A DNA stretch of 64,000 nucleotides from Macropodus opercularis (taxonomy: Eukaryota; Chordata; Actinopteri; Anabantiformes; Osphronemidae): assembly GCA_030770545.1 (NCBI GenBank), contig CM061106.1, forward strand, positions 17,629,001 through 17,693,000, written 5' to 3'. The position numbers and the translations under genes are program-made. Of this stretch, positions 1 through 11,583 are shown in pieces. The first letter of the stretch is position 1. Each line of letters starts with the position of its first letter. The notes beneath the pieces are model-generated. The model did no database searches. It was given only the letters and a program-made list of their open reading frames with translations, and was not told where the DNA came from.

Positions 1-1630
1 AGGACAGGGTTAAATAAAGGAAATGACTCGATGTGGCGACACCTACATGAGAAAAGGCCAAAAGGAAAAGAAGAAGATGATTGACAATGAAAATAAAGTA
101 TAACAAAAAGCATATAACAATAGGATCCAGGCAACTATTGTTTTTAGCAGTAGTACTGATTTGTTTTTCTTTATTTTGAACAATAATTTCATGTTTCTGA
201 CCATTTTGTCTTATTTTACATGAAACATGCAGCAGGTCCAGTTTGAATTTCTCCTGAGTTGCTGCCCAGTACATGTATGAACTGGAGCTCAGGTCCTCAC
301 TGACTTGGGTGTCAGTGTTTGGTTCTGACCCTTCTTCATCAGGTGGAACAATGGTTTGCAGAGAACTACCCTGACATCTCTGTTTTTTAATGATGTTGGT
401 GAACAGCAACCTCACTGTCTTTCAACATGTGTTTACCTCATTAATGACTGAATGAAGATAGAAAAACAGACAGTAACAAAGTTTCTGATTTTTTAAATCA
501 ATAATTAGTATTAAAATTTGAGAAATATATGAAATATTACTGCATTAACTTAAGAAGCACAAAATACTTTCAGAATAGTGCAAACCTGAAATTCTGCATC
601 TTCATATTCATATTCAACACAATATTGTGCATTCATACAAACCTGTACCAGTTCAGCCATTGCTTCATACAGTAAAACCACCAGCTCAACATTTCTTCAG
701 CGATTCCTCAGTGCAGATCCTGCAGCCAACAATACTACTGCAACAGGATGATGGGAACAACAACAAGGCCTGTAGCACTGTAATAAAACATGTTAAAAAG
801 CCTTTATCCATTGCTTTATGCAATACATTATATTATAATAATTCAGTAATCATCTATATTGCAGTTTGGCCACCACCACTTCAGATGCAGAAGTTTATCT
901 TGTATTTGTACCTTATTTGATGAAATGAATAAATTCAAATAAAAGCTGGTTTGACTGAAGAAGCTCGAAGAATGTGTCTTTACTACATTCTATTGTCAAT
1001 ACTAGCTTTCTAATACAGAAGCAGTCGCTCTTGTGTCCCTGGTACTAATGTGACTTTGGGAGTTGCCCTCCTCTGGTTCCTGAGTAAAGATTAAATTCTC
1101 TGCAGCTATTTTCAGTGAAACGTGGATAAGAAGCTGGTGTAGGTGGTTATCGTGGCTGAAGGACCTGTGGCTTCTCTCTGGTTCGTCCCTCAGTCATGAT
1201 GCTCAAATCAGTGGTGGCTCTAAACCGTCTGTAGGCAGGAACAGTCCTGTGTCTATGTGACGGTGACCTGTCCTTAGTTAGATGCAGTTCAATACAATAA
1301 CAGTGTTGAAGGAGCAAAGTCAAATGAAGCACATTGTGTTATAAAAGAAATTTTAAGCAAGGTCACATGAGTAGGTAACAGGATAACAGTTTTTCAAACA
1401 AGACCCCGCTGTGCGATCACACACAGGACTGTGGTTTGTTACTATGACAACCAGGCTGAGCTGCTCCTATCAGCTGAACGTGGTCAGTGACAACATCAGC
1501 ACAGAGATATTCATCACGAACACAGTTTGTCAGAGACACAACTTTGCTTCCTGTTGCTTCTGAAGATGTCGATTCTCAGAGTGATGGAGTCGCAGCTTTT
1601 CTCTGCGTCGTCATGTGGATCAGTGTGATG
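1..1630. other. Non-coding stretch, no gene recognised
   Basis: AT-rich intergenic sequence. Short open frames occur on both strands, but none shows a domain, splice context or composition that would support a gene. No recognisable repeat family was seen. Confidence 0.5.
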
Positions 1631-1638
1631 GACTGATA

Positions 1639-2045
1639 CAGTTACTACTACTACATTACTATTATATTACTGCTACATCACTGTTACTACTACTACATTA
1701 CTATTATATTACTACTACATCACTGTTACTACTACTACATTACTATTATATTACTACTACATCACTGTTACTACTACTACATTACTATTATATTACTACT
1801 ACATCACTGTTACTACTACTACATTACTATTATATTACTACTACATCACTACTGCATTACTATTACATCACTACTTCTATTACATTACTATTATATTACT
1901 ACTACATCACTACTGCATTACTATTACATCACTACTTCTACTACATCCCTACTACATTACTATTATGGTACTACTACATCACTTCTATTACTACTACAAC
2001 TATTACTACATTACCACTACTACTAGTACTACTACATTACTACTG
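1639..2045. repeat. 42-bp minisatellite made of TAC/ATT trinucleotides
   Basis: Five near-identical copies of a 42-bp unit run from 1639 to 1848, each containing CTGTTACTACTACTAC. A second, less regular array with CTACTGCATTACTATTAC units follows to about 2045. Since 42 is a multiple of three, the array stays open in one frame and gives a low-complexity L/Y/H/T repeat. I regard that frame as a by-product, not a gene. Confidence 0.9.
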
Positions 2046-2070
2046 TAACTTGCTGTTTAATCCATACTAA

Positions 2071-3280
2071 AATAAAATCTCATACTGTCAGAAAACAGCT
2101 GGCAGAACAGGGCGTTTTTTCGGCACACAAGTTTATTTACAAGTTGAAATAGCACCTCTGCCGTGATGCAGTCTTTCTGACAAAGTTCCAGGAATTAAAG
2201 CTCATTATTCCAATTTGTGTTTTTTCCTTTTCTTTCCAAACATTATGGTTTCATCGTTAGAGAGTGAGACAGTACACACTGACTATAACGTGAGTCCTGA
2301 CTTGGTGTGATTCTATGATACAGAATTTGTGACTTGACGTGAATCTGCGACAGGGAACACATGACTCTGACCAGGACTGTGACTAGACCTGCTTCTTGAC
2401 TTGACTTAACTCCAACACAGATCTTGGCTTGAATTTGATACTTAAGGTTAAGTGTCATCACGACAGACCAGCTTGCAGTAGACTGACACAAAAACAAAAC
2501 GAGAGAAACAGACATGGCAGCAAGCCGACAATGTGTCAGAAAGAGAAGAGGGTTTAAATACTGACACAGGTGACACAACACACAGGCAATCATGATAATG
2601 AGCCAATATTTCAAAATAAAACACCAAACCCCGAGGTCAAGCTGCTAAATATTACAAGTACAAATGTAAGTTTTCAATTTGTCAGTTGTCAACAGCTGCA
2701 AGTTTTGATCCAGTAGAAGCCGTCCATAAAGCTACTGGACACTGAACCGCAGACACAAGATCACTAGTGGGGGTTTCTCAGCACAACACACATAAGACAG
2801 CTTGAAGAAATAAAAGTTTTCCTGCGTGAAGCTCTTGAAGCTAAATATTGTCCGTGTTGGTGAGATTTGTGACTGTGTGTTGACGCCTGCCTCTCTTCGA
2901 TCAGGCAGCTCTATCTGATGCAGATAAACTAACTCTGGTGTACAATAAGAGATGCACATAACATAACGCAGCAGCTGGACACAAACAGCTCGTCGTAGTG
3001 CATCGTTCCGAGGTAAGTTCAACAGAGACCTTGATGTGAAGAATCAGCCTGATTTTAAGAGTCTGACTGGAAACGAGATGAGTTGGTTTGATCCTCCTTG
3101 AGTCTGTGTTTTACATTTTCTGGGTAATAACTGTGTATTTGAATCAGTTCGGTCATTTCTGTGTTTGTGACTTCAGGATGTTCAGAACATCTGTTTTTTT
3201 ATAGTTCTTATTGTTTCGGTGTTGCTGACCCCACAGTCAAGTAGGAATCTGGTCTCATTCCCTCCTCTTCTCGCAGTAGT
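2071..3280. other. Non-coding stretch, nothing recognised
   Basis: No exon with flanking splice sites, RNA gene or known repeat was recognised. The longer minus-strand open frames in 2243-3022 have no recognisable domain. Confidence 0.4.
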
Positions 3281-3289
3281 GTAGAAATG

Positions 3290-3670
3290 TGACAAAACTG
3301 GTGTGTGTGCTTGATGTGGTGTGGTCCCAAGCGCAGACTCAAAGGCAGACGTGGCTTAGACTTGACTATAAACACACAGCGGCAAACACAGGAACACCAA
3401 AACATGGCTGGACCAAAGGCTCTTCACACGACTGGACAAAATTACATGGCTTGACTAACGTAACCAGACATCACAGGGACCTCCACCACACAGAACAGCA
3501 CATCCGCAACAGACAGACAAAGCACAGAGACACAAGGGAAGGCTTAAATGCAAACTAAACAGGAAATTAAACACAGGTGAAACTACTAATGACTAGGGAG
3601 GAGCACAGTGACATCACGAGACAGAGAGGAAACAGGAACCCTCAGGGCTTTAAAGGCCGGACTGTAACAG
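3290..3670 (+). repeat. Degenerate copy of a dispersed LTR-like repeat
   Basis: The right half has the wording seen in the other members of this family in the window: a 'TTAAAT-CAAACTAAACAGGAAAT' block, then 'ACAGGTGAAA', then a purine-rich tail ending near GGCCGGACTGTAACA. Better preserved members lie at 21166-21753 (minus) and 47426-48058 (plus). Ends are not clear here. Confidence 0.45.
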
Positions 3671-4538
3671 GAAACCTCTGTGTTGCATTGACAATGTACT
3701 GAACTATAAATCATTATTAAAGGAAATAGAGGCCAAACTCAAAAGATAACAGCCCTTGTCCCATGAACTTAGGGGAAGGATTGCTGCCATAAAAAAGGTT
3801 GGTTCTACCTAAACAGAACTATTTGTTGACCATTATTCCAACCCAGCCTTCCCAGACTGTTAGAAATGTTCTTAAATAATCACATTAGAGTAGTGAAAGT
3901 CTTCACAACATATATAGTTAGAGTCGTGACTGACTTTCAGTTCACAGGTAGAGTTGTTCTACAGTTAAATAATGAATCGTCCCCTCACAGGCGAGGTGTT
4001 TAGACAATAGCTGCTATGGTGACAGATATGTGTCTGGGTGTAAAGCACATTTCTCGCTGAGCTTTATGTGCGGATCGGCTGTTATGCAGCCTCTGTGGTT
4101 AACTTCAGAGGCGTGTCATGCAGGGATCAACACACATAGAAAAAAACAAAACAACTCATATAGCTCAAAGGTGTTTACGCAGAATCGAGCCACCACAGGT
4201 CTGCTTAAGAACACTTCAAGAGTCAAAGCTGTGGTGGCTAGAAACGAGCTAAAAATAACCGGCTCTTCACTTGCTCCTTACCAATACACACCACTTCACA
4301 CACATGTTCAAATGACTAAAAACACAAACCTACATTAATTATTTACCATAAGTACTTTCTTTTTTCTTCTTCTTTTCTTTCTTATTATTTAATTTATTTG
4401 TGTTTTTTTATGTGGCTGTCTGTTGATTGTATTTCATTCTCTCTCTCTCACTCCAGCTTCAGTTACTGGAAGATGATCTCTTCTATTAGACCTTCACTGA
4501 AACCTAAACTCTGTTCATTTCTAGTTTGTCTGTGAAGA

Positions 4539-5856
4539 ATGATATATATCAACGTTACGACGTGGTTGGACACTGAAAAGTTCAATAGCAGTGAGGCTTA
4601 TGTGGAAATAACAGAGGTGGCAAACTGGGTGATTATCACCATCGGCCTCATTCTGATGCCCATCGCCATCTTTGCTCTTTGCTCTCTGGTACGTTTATCA
4701 CTAATTTATTTCCTTGTGTTGACTGACAGTTGGTCAGTTCATTGTTAAAGACCCTTAAATCAGTAACTGGTGACACTGAGCTGGTTCAGTAATTTCTTTA
4801 ATAACTTGTTATAATAAAACCAATTCGCATCTATTCTAAAAGCTTAGTTTAAACAAGTTGATGGAGGCAATGGTTAAGGCAAGTCCCTAGTTCGAGTCGA
4901 CACAAAACGTCCTGTTTTTGACACAGAGCTGCTGAAGCTGCCTGTGACGAGTGAGACGTTCACTCAGCTGAGAGGCAGAACAGGTTCCTGCTGCACCATC
5001 AGACGAGTCGATGAACTGTATGTTTACTTCTCTGGTTCATTCACCAACGTTTCTCTGCAGGTAAAGAAAGACAATGTTGCTCCCATCTACGTCATCAACC
5101 TTCTCATTTGTGACGTCATTCAGCTCTGCTCCATCATCCTCAGGAAGACAGGAGCTGCCTGGAGCATTCTTGATTACATGCACCTTTCTGGTCTGATGGT
5201 CAGTGTTGGCTTCATGGTGTGCGTCGCTATGGAAAGGTAATTTGCTGTGCGTGTAGAGTGTGTCCATCATTCGTTACTGGATGATGGTGATGACATCATC
5301 TGCTGTGTGTCTCTTGTGTTACAGGTATTTGGCCATCGTCTGGCCGTTGTGGTACAGAATCAGACGAACAGTCAAGATGTCGCTGGTGGTCTGTGCTGTG
5401 GTCTGGACTCTTGCTCTGCTCATGTGTCTCATTGATTTTTGGGAAGCGTTTCCTTACATGACTAATATTGTCATTTGTATCTACCTCCTCATTCCTTTTC
5501 CTCTGCTCATATTCTTCCTGGTTGGGACCTTTAAAGCTTTGTCTGCCTCCGTCAGCGTTCGTGCTGAAGAAAAGCGTAGAATTGTGGGACTTCTGGTTCT
5601 GGTGCTGCTTATCTACACACTGTTGTTCCTGCCTCGCATCATTTTTAAAATGGTGCAGGATTCCAAAGATTTACATGTGGATTTCATGTCTATGATTTTA
5701 GTTAAGCTCAATCCTCTTGCTGACTTGTTTCTGTACATTTTCCTCAAGAAAGGGGCTGTGAAGTTTTTGTTCTGTCTCTGTTGTTGCAGAAAGAATAGAA
5801 CCAGTCGTCAGTCGTCCAGTGGTTTGAATGATGGAAACACAGTCACCAGTGTGTAG
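4539..5856 (+). CDS. Class A (rhodopsin-like) G-protein-coupled receptor, orphan, three exons
   Basis: Exons 4539-4688, 5061-5236 and 5325-5856 join to 858 nt, giving 285 aa plus stop, with GT/AG borders and matching phases (0, then 2). The protein has a short N-terminus with N-glycosylation sites (NVT, NSS) and seven hydrophobic segments. TM1 follows VANW, TM2 starts at APIYVINLL, and TM3 ends in ERYLAIVWP in place of DRY. TM7 reads NPLADLFLY where NPxxY is usual. The tail carries a CLCCC cluster suited to palmitoylation. The second intron cuts inside the Arg codon of ERY, a common intron site in this family. I see no cysteine at the head of TM3 or in extracellular loop 2, so the usual disulfide seems absent. 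By family it is a plasma-membrane receptor signalling through G proteins; the ligand is unknown. The layout resembles fish-expanded orphan receptors, but I assign no subfamily. Confidence 0.85.
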
Positions 5857-6286
5857 TATACATTGTGATGTAAATATTGTACATAAGCATTTGCCATTTA
5901 TTCGTTGATCCCAAATTACAAACAATACATTTAAATTTAGATTTTAATTGAGATTGTTTAATTTAACCTCAAGTATTAATCTGTATCCAGAGTATATGAT
6001 GAGAACATGTATTTCAGTGAGTTAAGCCAACAATGGTTTTCATGAACATGGTTTTAATCTCAGTCATTAAACATTTATCTCTTAGTCCCTGTGTCATTGA
6101 TATAAAAAAGCTTCAACAATCTCCTCCTGCTGTAAATGTTCTTCCTCACATTGTTGCTGGTTGCCCCTGATGTTACTGAGGTTTATGTTGTGTTGTTAAC
6201 AGCTGCATGAACAGACACAGCACCGAACCCAGATTCTCTTCCCTTCCCCTTACTCATAAGTTCATCCCACATTTTAGTTTCCCTGC

Positions 6287-6292
6287 AATAAA
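6287..6292 (+). terminator. Candidate poly(A) signal of the GPCR gene
   Basis: AATAAA lies about 430 bp after the receptor stop codon, in AT-rich sequence with no intervening exon. It is the first canonical hexamer placed well for a 3' UTR end; not verified by transcripts. Confidence 0.4.
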
Positions 6293-6810
6293 GATTGTAG
6301 TGACAGAATTAAAAGTTAAGTGAATGAAACGCACCAAGTACCATGAGGTATTACTTTATCACAAAAAAAATGTTACATTGGCCTGTATTTCATATTTAGT
6401 ATTATACAAAGAGTTCACACTTTAAAAGGAGAAATGGCTCAGGGCAAATGCGCTCACGACACTACACTTGTTTCATTACTGCAGTCTATGCTAAGAGCAG
6501 TCGACTGGTACAGGAATCAACTTCAGCCTCCTCCAGCCATCAAAGGTATGTATGCCTTGAGCTTTGCTGTGTCAGCACGTCTGCAGTTGATGTTTATTTG
6601 TGGTGAGCACATCCAACATGCTTGTTTTTAGTTAGTTAGATTGATTTTAGTTCAGGAAAATACGTTTGGAAAATTAGATCCCTGTGTGGAGATTTCACGC
6701 TCTCTCCATGCAGGGACACTGTCTCCAAATGGGTTGTGTTGCTGTGGTTACTGTGGAGACGAAGGTCAGAGGTCAGAACACGTGGACCTGGTTTCTACCT
6801 GTTCTCTTAC

Positions 6811-6990
6811 AGAAGCCAAAGAACAATGTTGCCTGGATCTACGTCATCAACCCTTTGGAGTCTGACCTTCTTCAGTTCTCTCTGGTGGCTGCAGTATCGT
6901 TGCAGAATGGGCTCAGCATCATCTTTCTTCATATTTACTATTTAATCCGATGGTCAGTCTTTGCTTCAGAGTGTGCATCGCCTAGGAAAG
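6811..6990 (+). pseudogene. Broken duplicate of the GPCR middle exon
   Basis: The segment encodes KNNVAWIYVIN and further TM2-like sequence, matching KDNVAPIYVIN of the functional exon at 5061-5236. A frame change precedes 6950, after which MVSLCFRVCIA follows in another frame, matching MVSVGFMVCVA. A TAG stop at 6983-6985 replaces the Met codon before ER, and the donor AG|GTAG is still present at 6990/6991. No TM4-TM7 exon is seen downstream. It is therefore a relic of a tandem receptor copy. Confidence 0.75.
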
Positions 6991-7019
6991 GTAGATATCT
7001 GTCTGTAAATTTGGTCTGA

Positions 7020-8240
7020 CTATTTTATTTCTCTTTATGTTGCCTCATACTTGCTGATCTCTCACTACGTTAAATCTGTGCAGAGGTTTGTTCCTCCTTG
7101 CGTCTTCATCTGCGTCTTTTCTTGCCATTCAAAGTTTTCTTACTGACGGATTGTTCAACATGCGGCGTTGTCGTCGCTGTGTTGTGCTCAGCAGAGTTCG
7201 TGATGGAACCTTAGATTTCACAGAGCAGATAAAATAAAACAATAAACTGCACACAGCGGAGGAAAGGAAGCAGATACTTTACAAGGGACGACCACAGAAA
7301 CATCAACAATTTATCTAGTGAGACAAACTGAGCCTGCTGGAAAAACATTTTCCTCTGTCCTCAGCCAAATGTCTTTTACATGTCCTCACCATATGTAAAT
7401 CAGGAAACTGTTCGCTAACGTGTCCACTATAAGAATGATTCTGTTCTGCTTTTGTCATATTAAGAACGAAATCACAGGCTACTTAAAAGATCAATGTCAA
7501 ACTTCAGTGTGACTCTACTGTGAAAACAGTAAAAGGTGATTTTGTTGCTCATAAGTCAAGATCACTGTGACCTCATGTCTTTTTTTTTTTCTATATTAGG
7601 TTTCCTGCATTGCAGTCTAGCAAGAAACCTGTTTGCATTTGTTTGTAGTTTGCATGTACGTCATATAAATGAGTAATGTAAAGCCCCGATTTTTGTTTAC
7701 TTCCTGTTCACTTGTTCGTGCAGCTGCTCTAAATGAACACTTGTTAAAAGGGTCCTGTCTTGATCAGCCTGAGTAACGTCAAAAGATCTTGTGGAGTCTA
7801 GAGGTACATTGTGTCACCAGGCAACTGAAAGTTTCTGCCAAAGTAGTAAAAACTTAAAATAGATTCAGGGCTTCAGGGCGTTGCTGTCAGTTATTTATGC
7901 TGCTGTTTTTCAGCTTAATTGCTGTAGCTGTTATGTCTGATGACAAATAGGAGTTGAGTAAGAGTCAGTAACAGATAAGATTAGATTAGATAACATTATA
8001 AAATTTTTAACCCTTCCACGTATGGATTTTGAGAATCTCTGTCAAGATTCTTTCCTTAGGTGTTTTCATTTCTCTTTAAGCATGAAAAAACAATGGTCAC
8101 AGCTGGGACAGTCCAGCAACCTCAACGGCTTACAGCATTCCCAACAGCTATGTGTGCACCAAGGCCCTCGGGGAGAGCTGCCACCTTTCAACAGACAACC
8201 CTGAATTGAAACTAAACTAATTCAACAAATAATTACTGAT
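7020..8240. other. Non-coding stretch between GPCR relic and repeats
   Basis: No conserved exon, RNA gene or identifiable transposon was found. The short open frames lack recognisable domains. Confidence 0.4.
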
Positions 8241-8248
8241 GGAGTTTC

Positions 8249-8299
8249 CTCCTCCATAAAGGAATTGATTTAAGAGCAATCAATTCCTTTATGGAGGAG
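8249..8299. repeat. Perfect 22-bp inverted repeat with 7-nt loop
   Basis: Positions 8249-8270 and 8278-8299 are exact reverse complements, separated by TAAGAGC. A transcript would fold into a 22-bp hairpin. It abuts a fish dispersed repeat, so a transposon terminus or foldback element is more likely than a microRNA, although the stem length would allow either. Confidence 0.85.
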
Positions 8300-8319
8300 C
8301 AATGCAATAGTAATATTTA

Positions 8320-8740
8320 TTAATTCAATTCAATTCAACTTTATTTATATAGCGCCAAGTAAGTACTTACTTTACAAGTAAGGTTTTAAGACCTTACACA
8401 ACTAAACCCAACAATTCCCACATAGAGCAAGCTTTTAATTGTAGCCAATCAATAAATTGTAAATTTTAATAGCAACTCTCTAGAGAGGAAGAAACCTCCA
8501 GCAGACCCAGGCTCAGTGTGGGCGGCCATCTGCCTTGACTGGTTGGGGTGAGGGGATAGAGAAGAGAGAAAAGAACACAACCACAACAACAAAACAAGCA
8601 GCAACAGAACACAGGCAGGATGGTTGGACCAGCAACTGAACACTGGAGACACACGACTCTGAGTCTGCCTGGAGGTGAGAATAGAGAGAGACAGAAGGGG
8701 AGAAGCACAACTAGGAGAGAAAAGAGATAAAGTTAGTCAC
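8320..8740 (+). repeat. Fish dispersed repeat (CAATTCAATT...TTTATATAGCGCC type)
   Basis: It begins with tandem AATTCAATTC followed by TTTATTTATATAGCGCC, then a 'CACATAGAGCAAGCTTTTAATT' stretch, then GAAGAAACCTCCAGCAGACC and a GGCGGCCATCTGCC block. The same blocks recur at 22746-22915, and a late block (GGTTGGACCAGCA-CTGAACACTGG) recurs near 54855. This is a widespread fish repeat; I do not assign the family name. Confidence 0.75.
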
Positions 8741-8792
8741 ATGTGGAAATGGAGGCATGTTGGCGGATAGAAGAGAAAAAAGAAAAAAAAAT

Positions 8793-8832
8793 TGAATGTT
8801 AATGTTAATGTTAATGTAAATGTTAATATTAA
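8793..8832. repeat. AATGTT hexanucleotide microsatellite
   Basis: About six imperfect AATGTT units follow an A-rich run, embedded after the fish dispersed repeat. Confidence 0.8.
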
Positions 8833-8994
8833 TTAAATGTTCCATCCATCGAAAGTCTAACACACTCGTTGTGAAGGGAAAGGTCTTGTGTAATGGAATG
8901 GAGTTTCCCCCTCCACTCGCCTGACTATTCATGAGTGTGTGTTGAAACGCATCTGGATTGGATCAGCGGCTTGAGCTGGATCGGACGAACAATG

Positions 8995-9097
8995 AAAGCA
9001 CAGGTGTGTTTCCCCTTCCAGCTATTTGTGGGAGACTGTGTGGTGCAGGCAACAGAGAAGCCGCTGCTGGCAGGTAAAGCGCTTCTTCGTGTTATTG
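8995..9097. repeat. Left copy of a ~103-bp direct repeat
   Basis: The segment running from AAAGCACAGGTGTGTTTCCC to CTTCGTGTTATTG is repeated at 10054-10157 with only a few differences. The two copies bracket a segment that holds the LINE fragment 9447-10049. Confidence 0.85.
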
Positions 9098-9446
9098 AGC
9101 TTGATGCTTATAAGTGATTTTCTATTTGTGTATCACAGTCTATCTGCGACTACAGCTGAAAATCTCTGTATCAAACTGCCACAACTAGTAAATAATGTCT
9201 GTTGGCAGCACTTCAAAATGTCATTCATTCATCACACAGTGAATACTCTGAGGCGTCATTTGATACACGCACACTTTTGAGTATTGGTCAGGTTCTGTCT
9301 CTGCTGGACTCATCACATGAGCGCGTACTGTCAGATTAGAAGATGACAGTAAAGAAAGCGCAGTAGACAATGTAAACAACACAGTTTATGTCAACGATTA
9401 TGTCTTTCAAATGCACATTCATACATTTTTTGTGACTTGAATAGGA

Positions 9447-10520
9447 TTATGATATTACAGAAATTAAAATGTAAAACAGGCAGTCACAGAGTCTCTGGCT
9501 CTTCTGAGTTTGCGAGGGAAGTAGAGTCTCTGTTTGGCCTTCCTGGCCACTGATACAATGTTGTTGCTCCTCGCTCCTGTAGTTGGTTTCATCCCCATTA
9601 GAGATGAGACCCACCACGGTCGTGTTGTCCCCAGACTTCACAAAGAAGTTGCCGTTAAATGTTGGTGCGCAGTCCTGGGTCAGGTTCATTACGATGGTGC
9701 TGGATGTGTTTCTGCCAACCCTGACGGACTGAGGTCTCCCAGGAAGGAAGTCCAGCATGTTCTTATATTCCAGATGTGTGAGGGATGTATGAAGCCCAGT
9801 AGAAACTGTGTGAGCGCCACCAGACGGTAGTTGATGAAGCAGGCTAGGGGATGACTTCTTCGGCACAGGTGTAATCCTTGTGGCTTTGAAGCAGGTGAGG
9901 ACGACGATTTGGCTCAGTGAGATGTTGATGATGTCAATGACCACCTCAGCAAGCTCATCAGTATGTTGTCTGGGCCCGGGGCTTTGTGTGGGTTGCTCTG
10001 ACTGAGAGATCTCTTCACGCTTGCTCAGGACAGTCAGAGCCTGGTCCACAAATAAAGCACAGGTGTGTTTCCCCTTCCAGCTATTTGTGGGAGACCTTGT
10101 GGTGCAGGCAACAGAGACAGCTGCTGCTGGCAGGTAAAGCGCTTTTTCGTGTTATTGGGCAGTGGAGGGTGTGGTTTTCTGAGCTGGGATGCTGTTGGCT
10201 GCTTCAAAGCGACCAAAGAAATCATTCAGCTGGTTCCGCAGAGAGCTGTTACCATCGCAGGTCTGTGGTGGTAGCTTGTAGTCAGTGATGGTCTGCATCT
10301 TTGCTTTTGCTGAAATGTTGGGCAATCCTCTTGGAGTCTCCTTGCCTTTTTGATGCAATGGGACAGGTCAGCTCTAGCTAGTCATAGGCTTTTCTGAAGG
10401 CAGTGTTTCTTGCCCTCAGTAACCTGTAGACTTCACCCGTCAACCATGGCCTCTTTGCTGGCACGAACACAGATGGTCTGGGTGTGACTGGAAAGGTCAT
10501 TTCTTGTTGGATGGACATCT
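9447..10520 (-). mobile_element. Decayed non-LTR retrotransposon (L2/CR1-like), reverse transcriptase region
   Basis: Read on the minus strand, the upstream part (about 10520-10160) has the linker wording RNQLNDFFGRFEAAN found before the RT domain of fish LINEs. The 9447-10049 frame continues with FKATRITPVPKKSSPS and later VGLISNGDET, which belong to the RT palm and the sequence following the catalytic motif. The expected FADDT reads SGDNT, and the region between is shortened and frameshifted. It is a dead fragment. A copy of the ~103-bp direct repeat lies inside it at 10054-10157. Confidence 0.75.
10054..10157. repeat. Right copy of a ~103-bp direct repeat
   Basis: It matches 8995-9097 almost base for base. 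It lies four bases beyond the 5' end (minus-strand sense) of the LINE open frame at 9447-10049. Confidence 0.85.
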
Positions 10521-10529
10521 TTGTTCTGT

Positions 10530-11284
10530 AAAACAAGCAAAAACGTCTTGGATTATATACTGTACATAATGTATTTAATTTTGTTATTCTAACTTATAAA
10601 ATGATTTGCCTACTCACATCTACCAGAATGAAAATGGAGTCTTCTTTCTCAACAAAGTGTTTTGTCTGCTCCTGCTATGTTTCTCAGAAGACTCTGAATG
10701 TCTCAGTGACTGTCTTGGCAGACAGTGAAGAGATCCTCCAAGTTGATCACAGATATCAATCATGGCTGATATTAACCAGCCTTACGAGCCTCTATCGTTA
10801 GCATTATTAGCATAAGGACCGAATGATAATAAAGACATAGATAAACAACAAAGACAAGATGTAATTTCGTAAGATACAGTCAATTGCTGTGTGATGTCCT
10901 CAAAAAAAATCCAATGATGCACTGGAAACTACAGTTATATACTGAAAATAGAATTAGAATTAAAACTACAATTATACACTTGAAAAGCTTCTCACACAGA
11001 GGCTGAGATATGAATGATTGTGTATTTTGGTAATGTGTGACTTCTTCTCTGACAAATTCCACTTTACGTTATTCTGTTGCAATTTGAATTAACTGGAGGC
11101 TTTGTAAAGAGTTACTGGGAGTTGGTGTTTTAAGCAGGTAGAACCTTGGGGTTTGCAAGGATCTGGTATCTTTTCAATCAGTGATTCATGTCTTGTTATG
11201 AAGAGCTTAGTCTAAAGTTATTGAAAGTTGCTGAGACTTGAATGATGAATAATGCTGTTGCTTATCACTGTTAATCTTCCTGCA
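10530..11284. other. Region upstream of NLR-A
   Basis: No domain-bearing ORF is seen. The last ~65 bp (TTGAAAGTTGCTGAGACTTG to CTTCCTGCAG at about 11284) are shared with the sequence before NLR-B. They end in a good splice acceptor, so a non-coding first exon probably lies further upstream. Confidence 0.4.
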
Positions 11285-11324
11285 GATTAACAGCATTTAT
11301 GCTGTTGTTGACCAGGTTGTCACA

Positions 11325-11583
11325 ATGACAGCACACAACCTTCTGATGGTGCTGGAAGAACTGGTAGAAAATGACTTCATGACATTCAGATTTCATCTAA
11401 ATAAAAGTGAAAGCCTCTCAGGCCACCAGACAATTCCAAGAGCATCACTGGACAAAGCAACAAGAACAAGCACAGTGGACCTGATGCTACAGACCTACAC
11501 ACATGATGCTGTGAAGGTGACCATCATCATCTTAAAGAAGATGAACAGGAAGGATCTGATAAAACGTTTGTCAGAAGCAGAAG
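11325..11583 (+). CDS. NLR-A exon: pyrin domain (PYD)
   Basis: It starts LLMVLEELVENDF and includes IPRASLDKAT and a KKMNRKDLIKRL C-terminal helix, the pattern of fish PYDs. It ends in phase 1 at AGAAG|GTGAGA, which fits both the linker exon and the NACHT exon. In NLRs this domain recruits ASC-like adaptors. Confidence 0.85.

Noticed and set aside
1615..2070. 151-codon ORF over the trinucleotide repeats
   Set aside because: Pure minisatellite with low-complexity translation; no start context or splice support.
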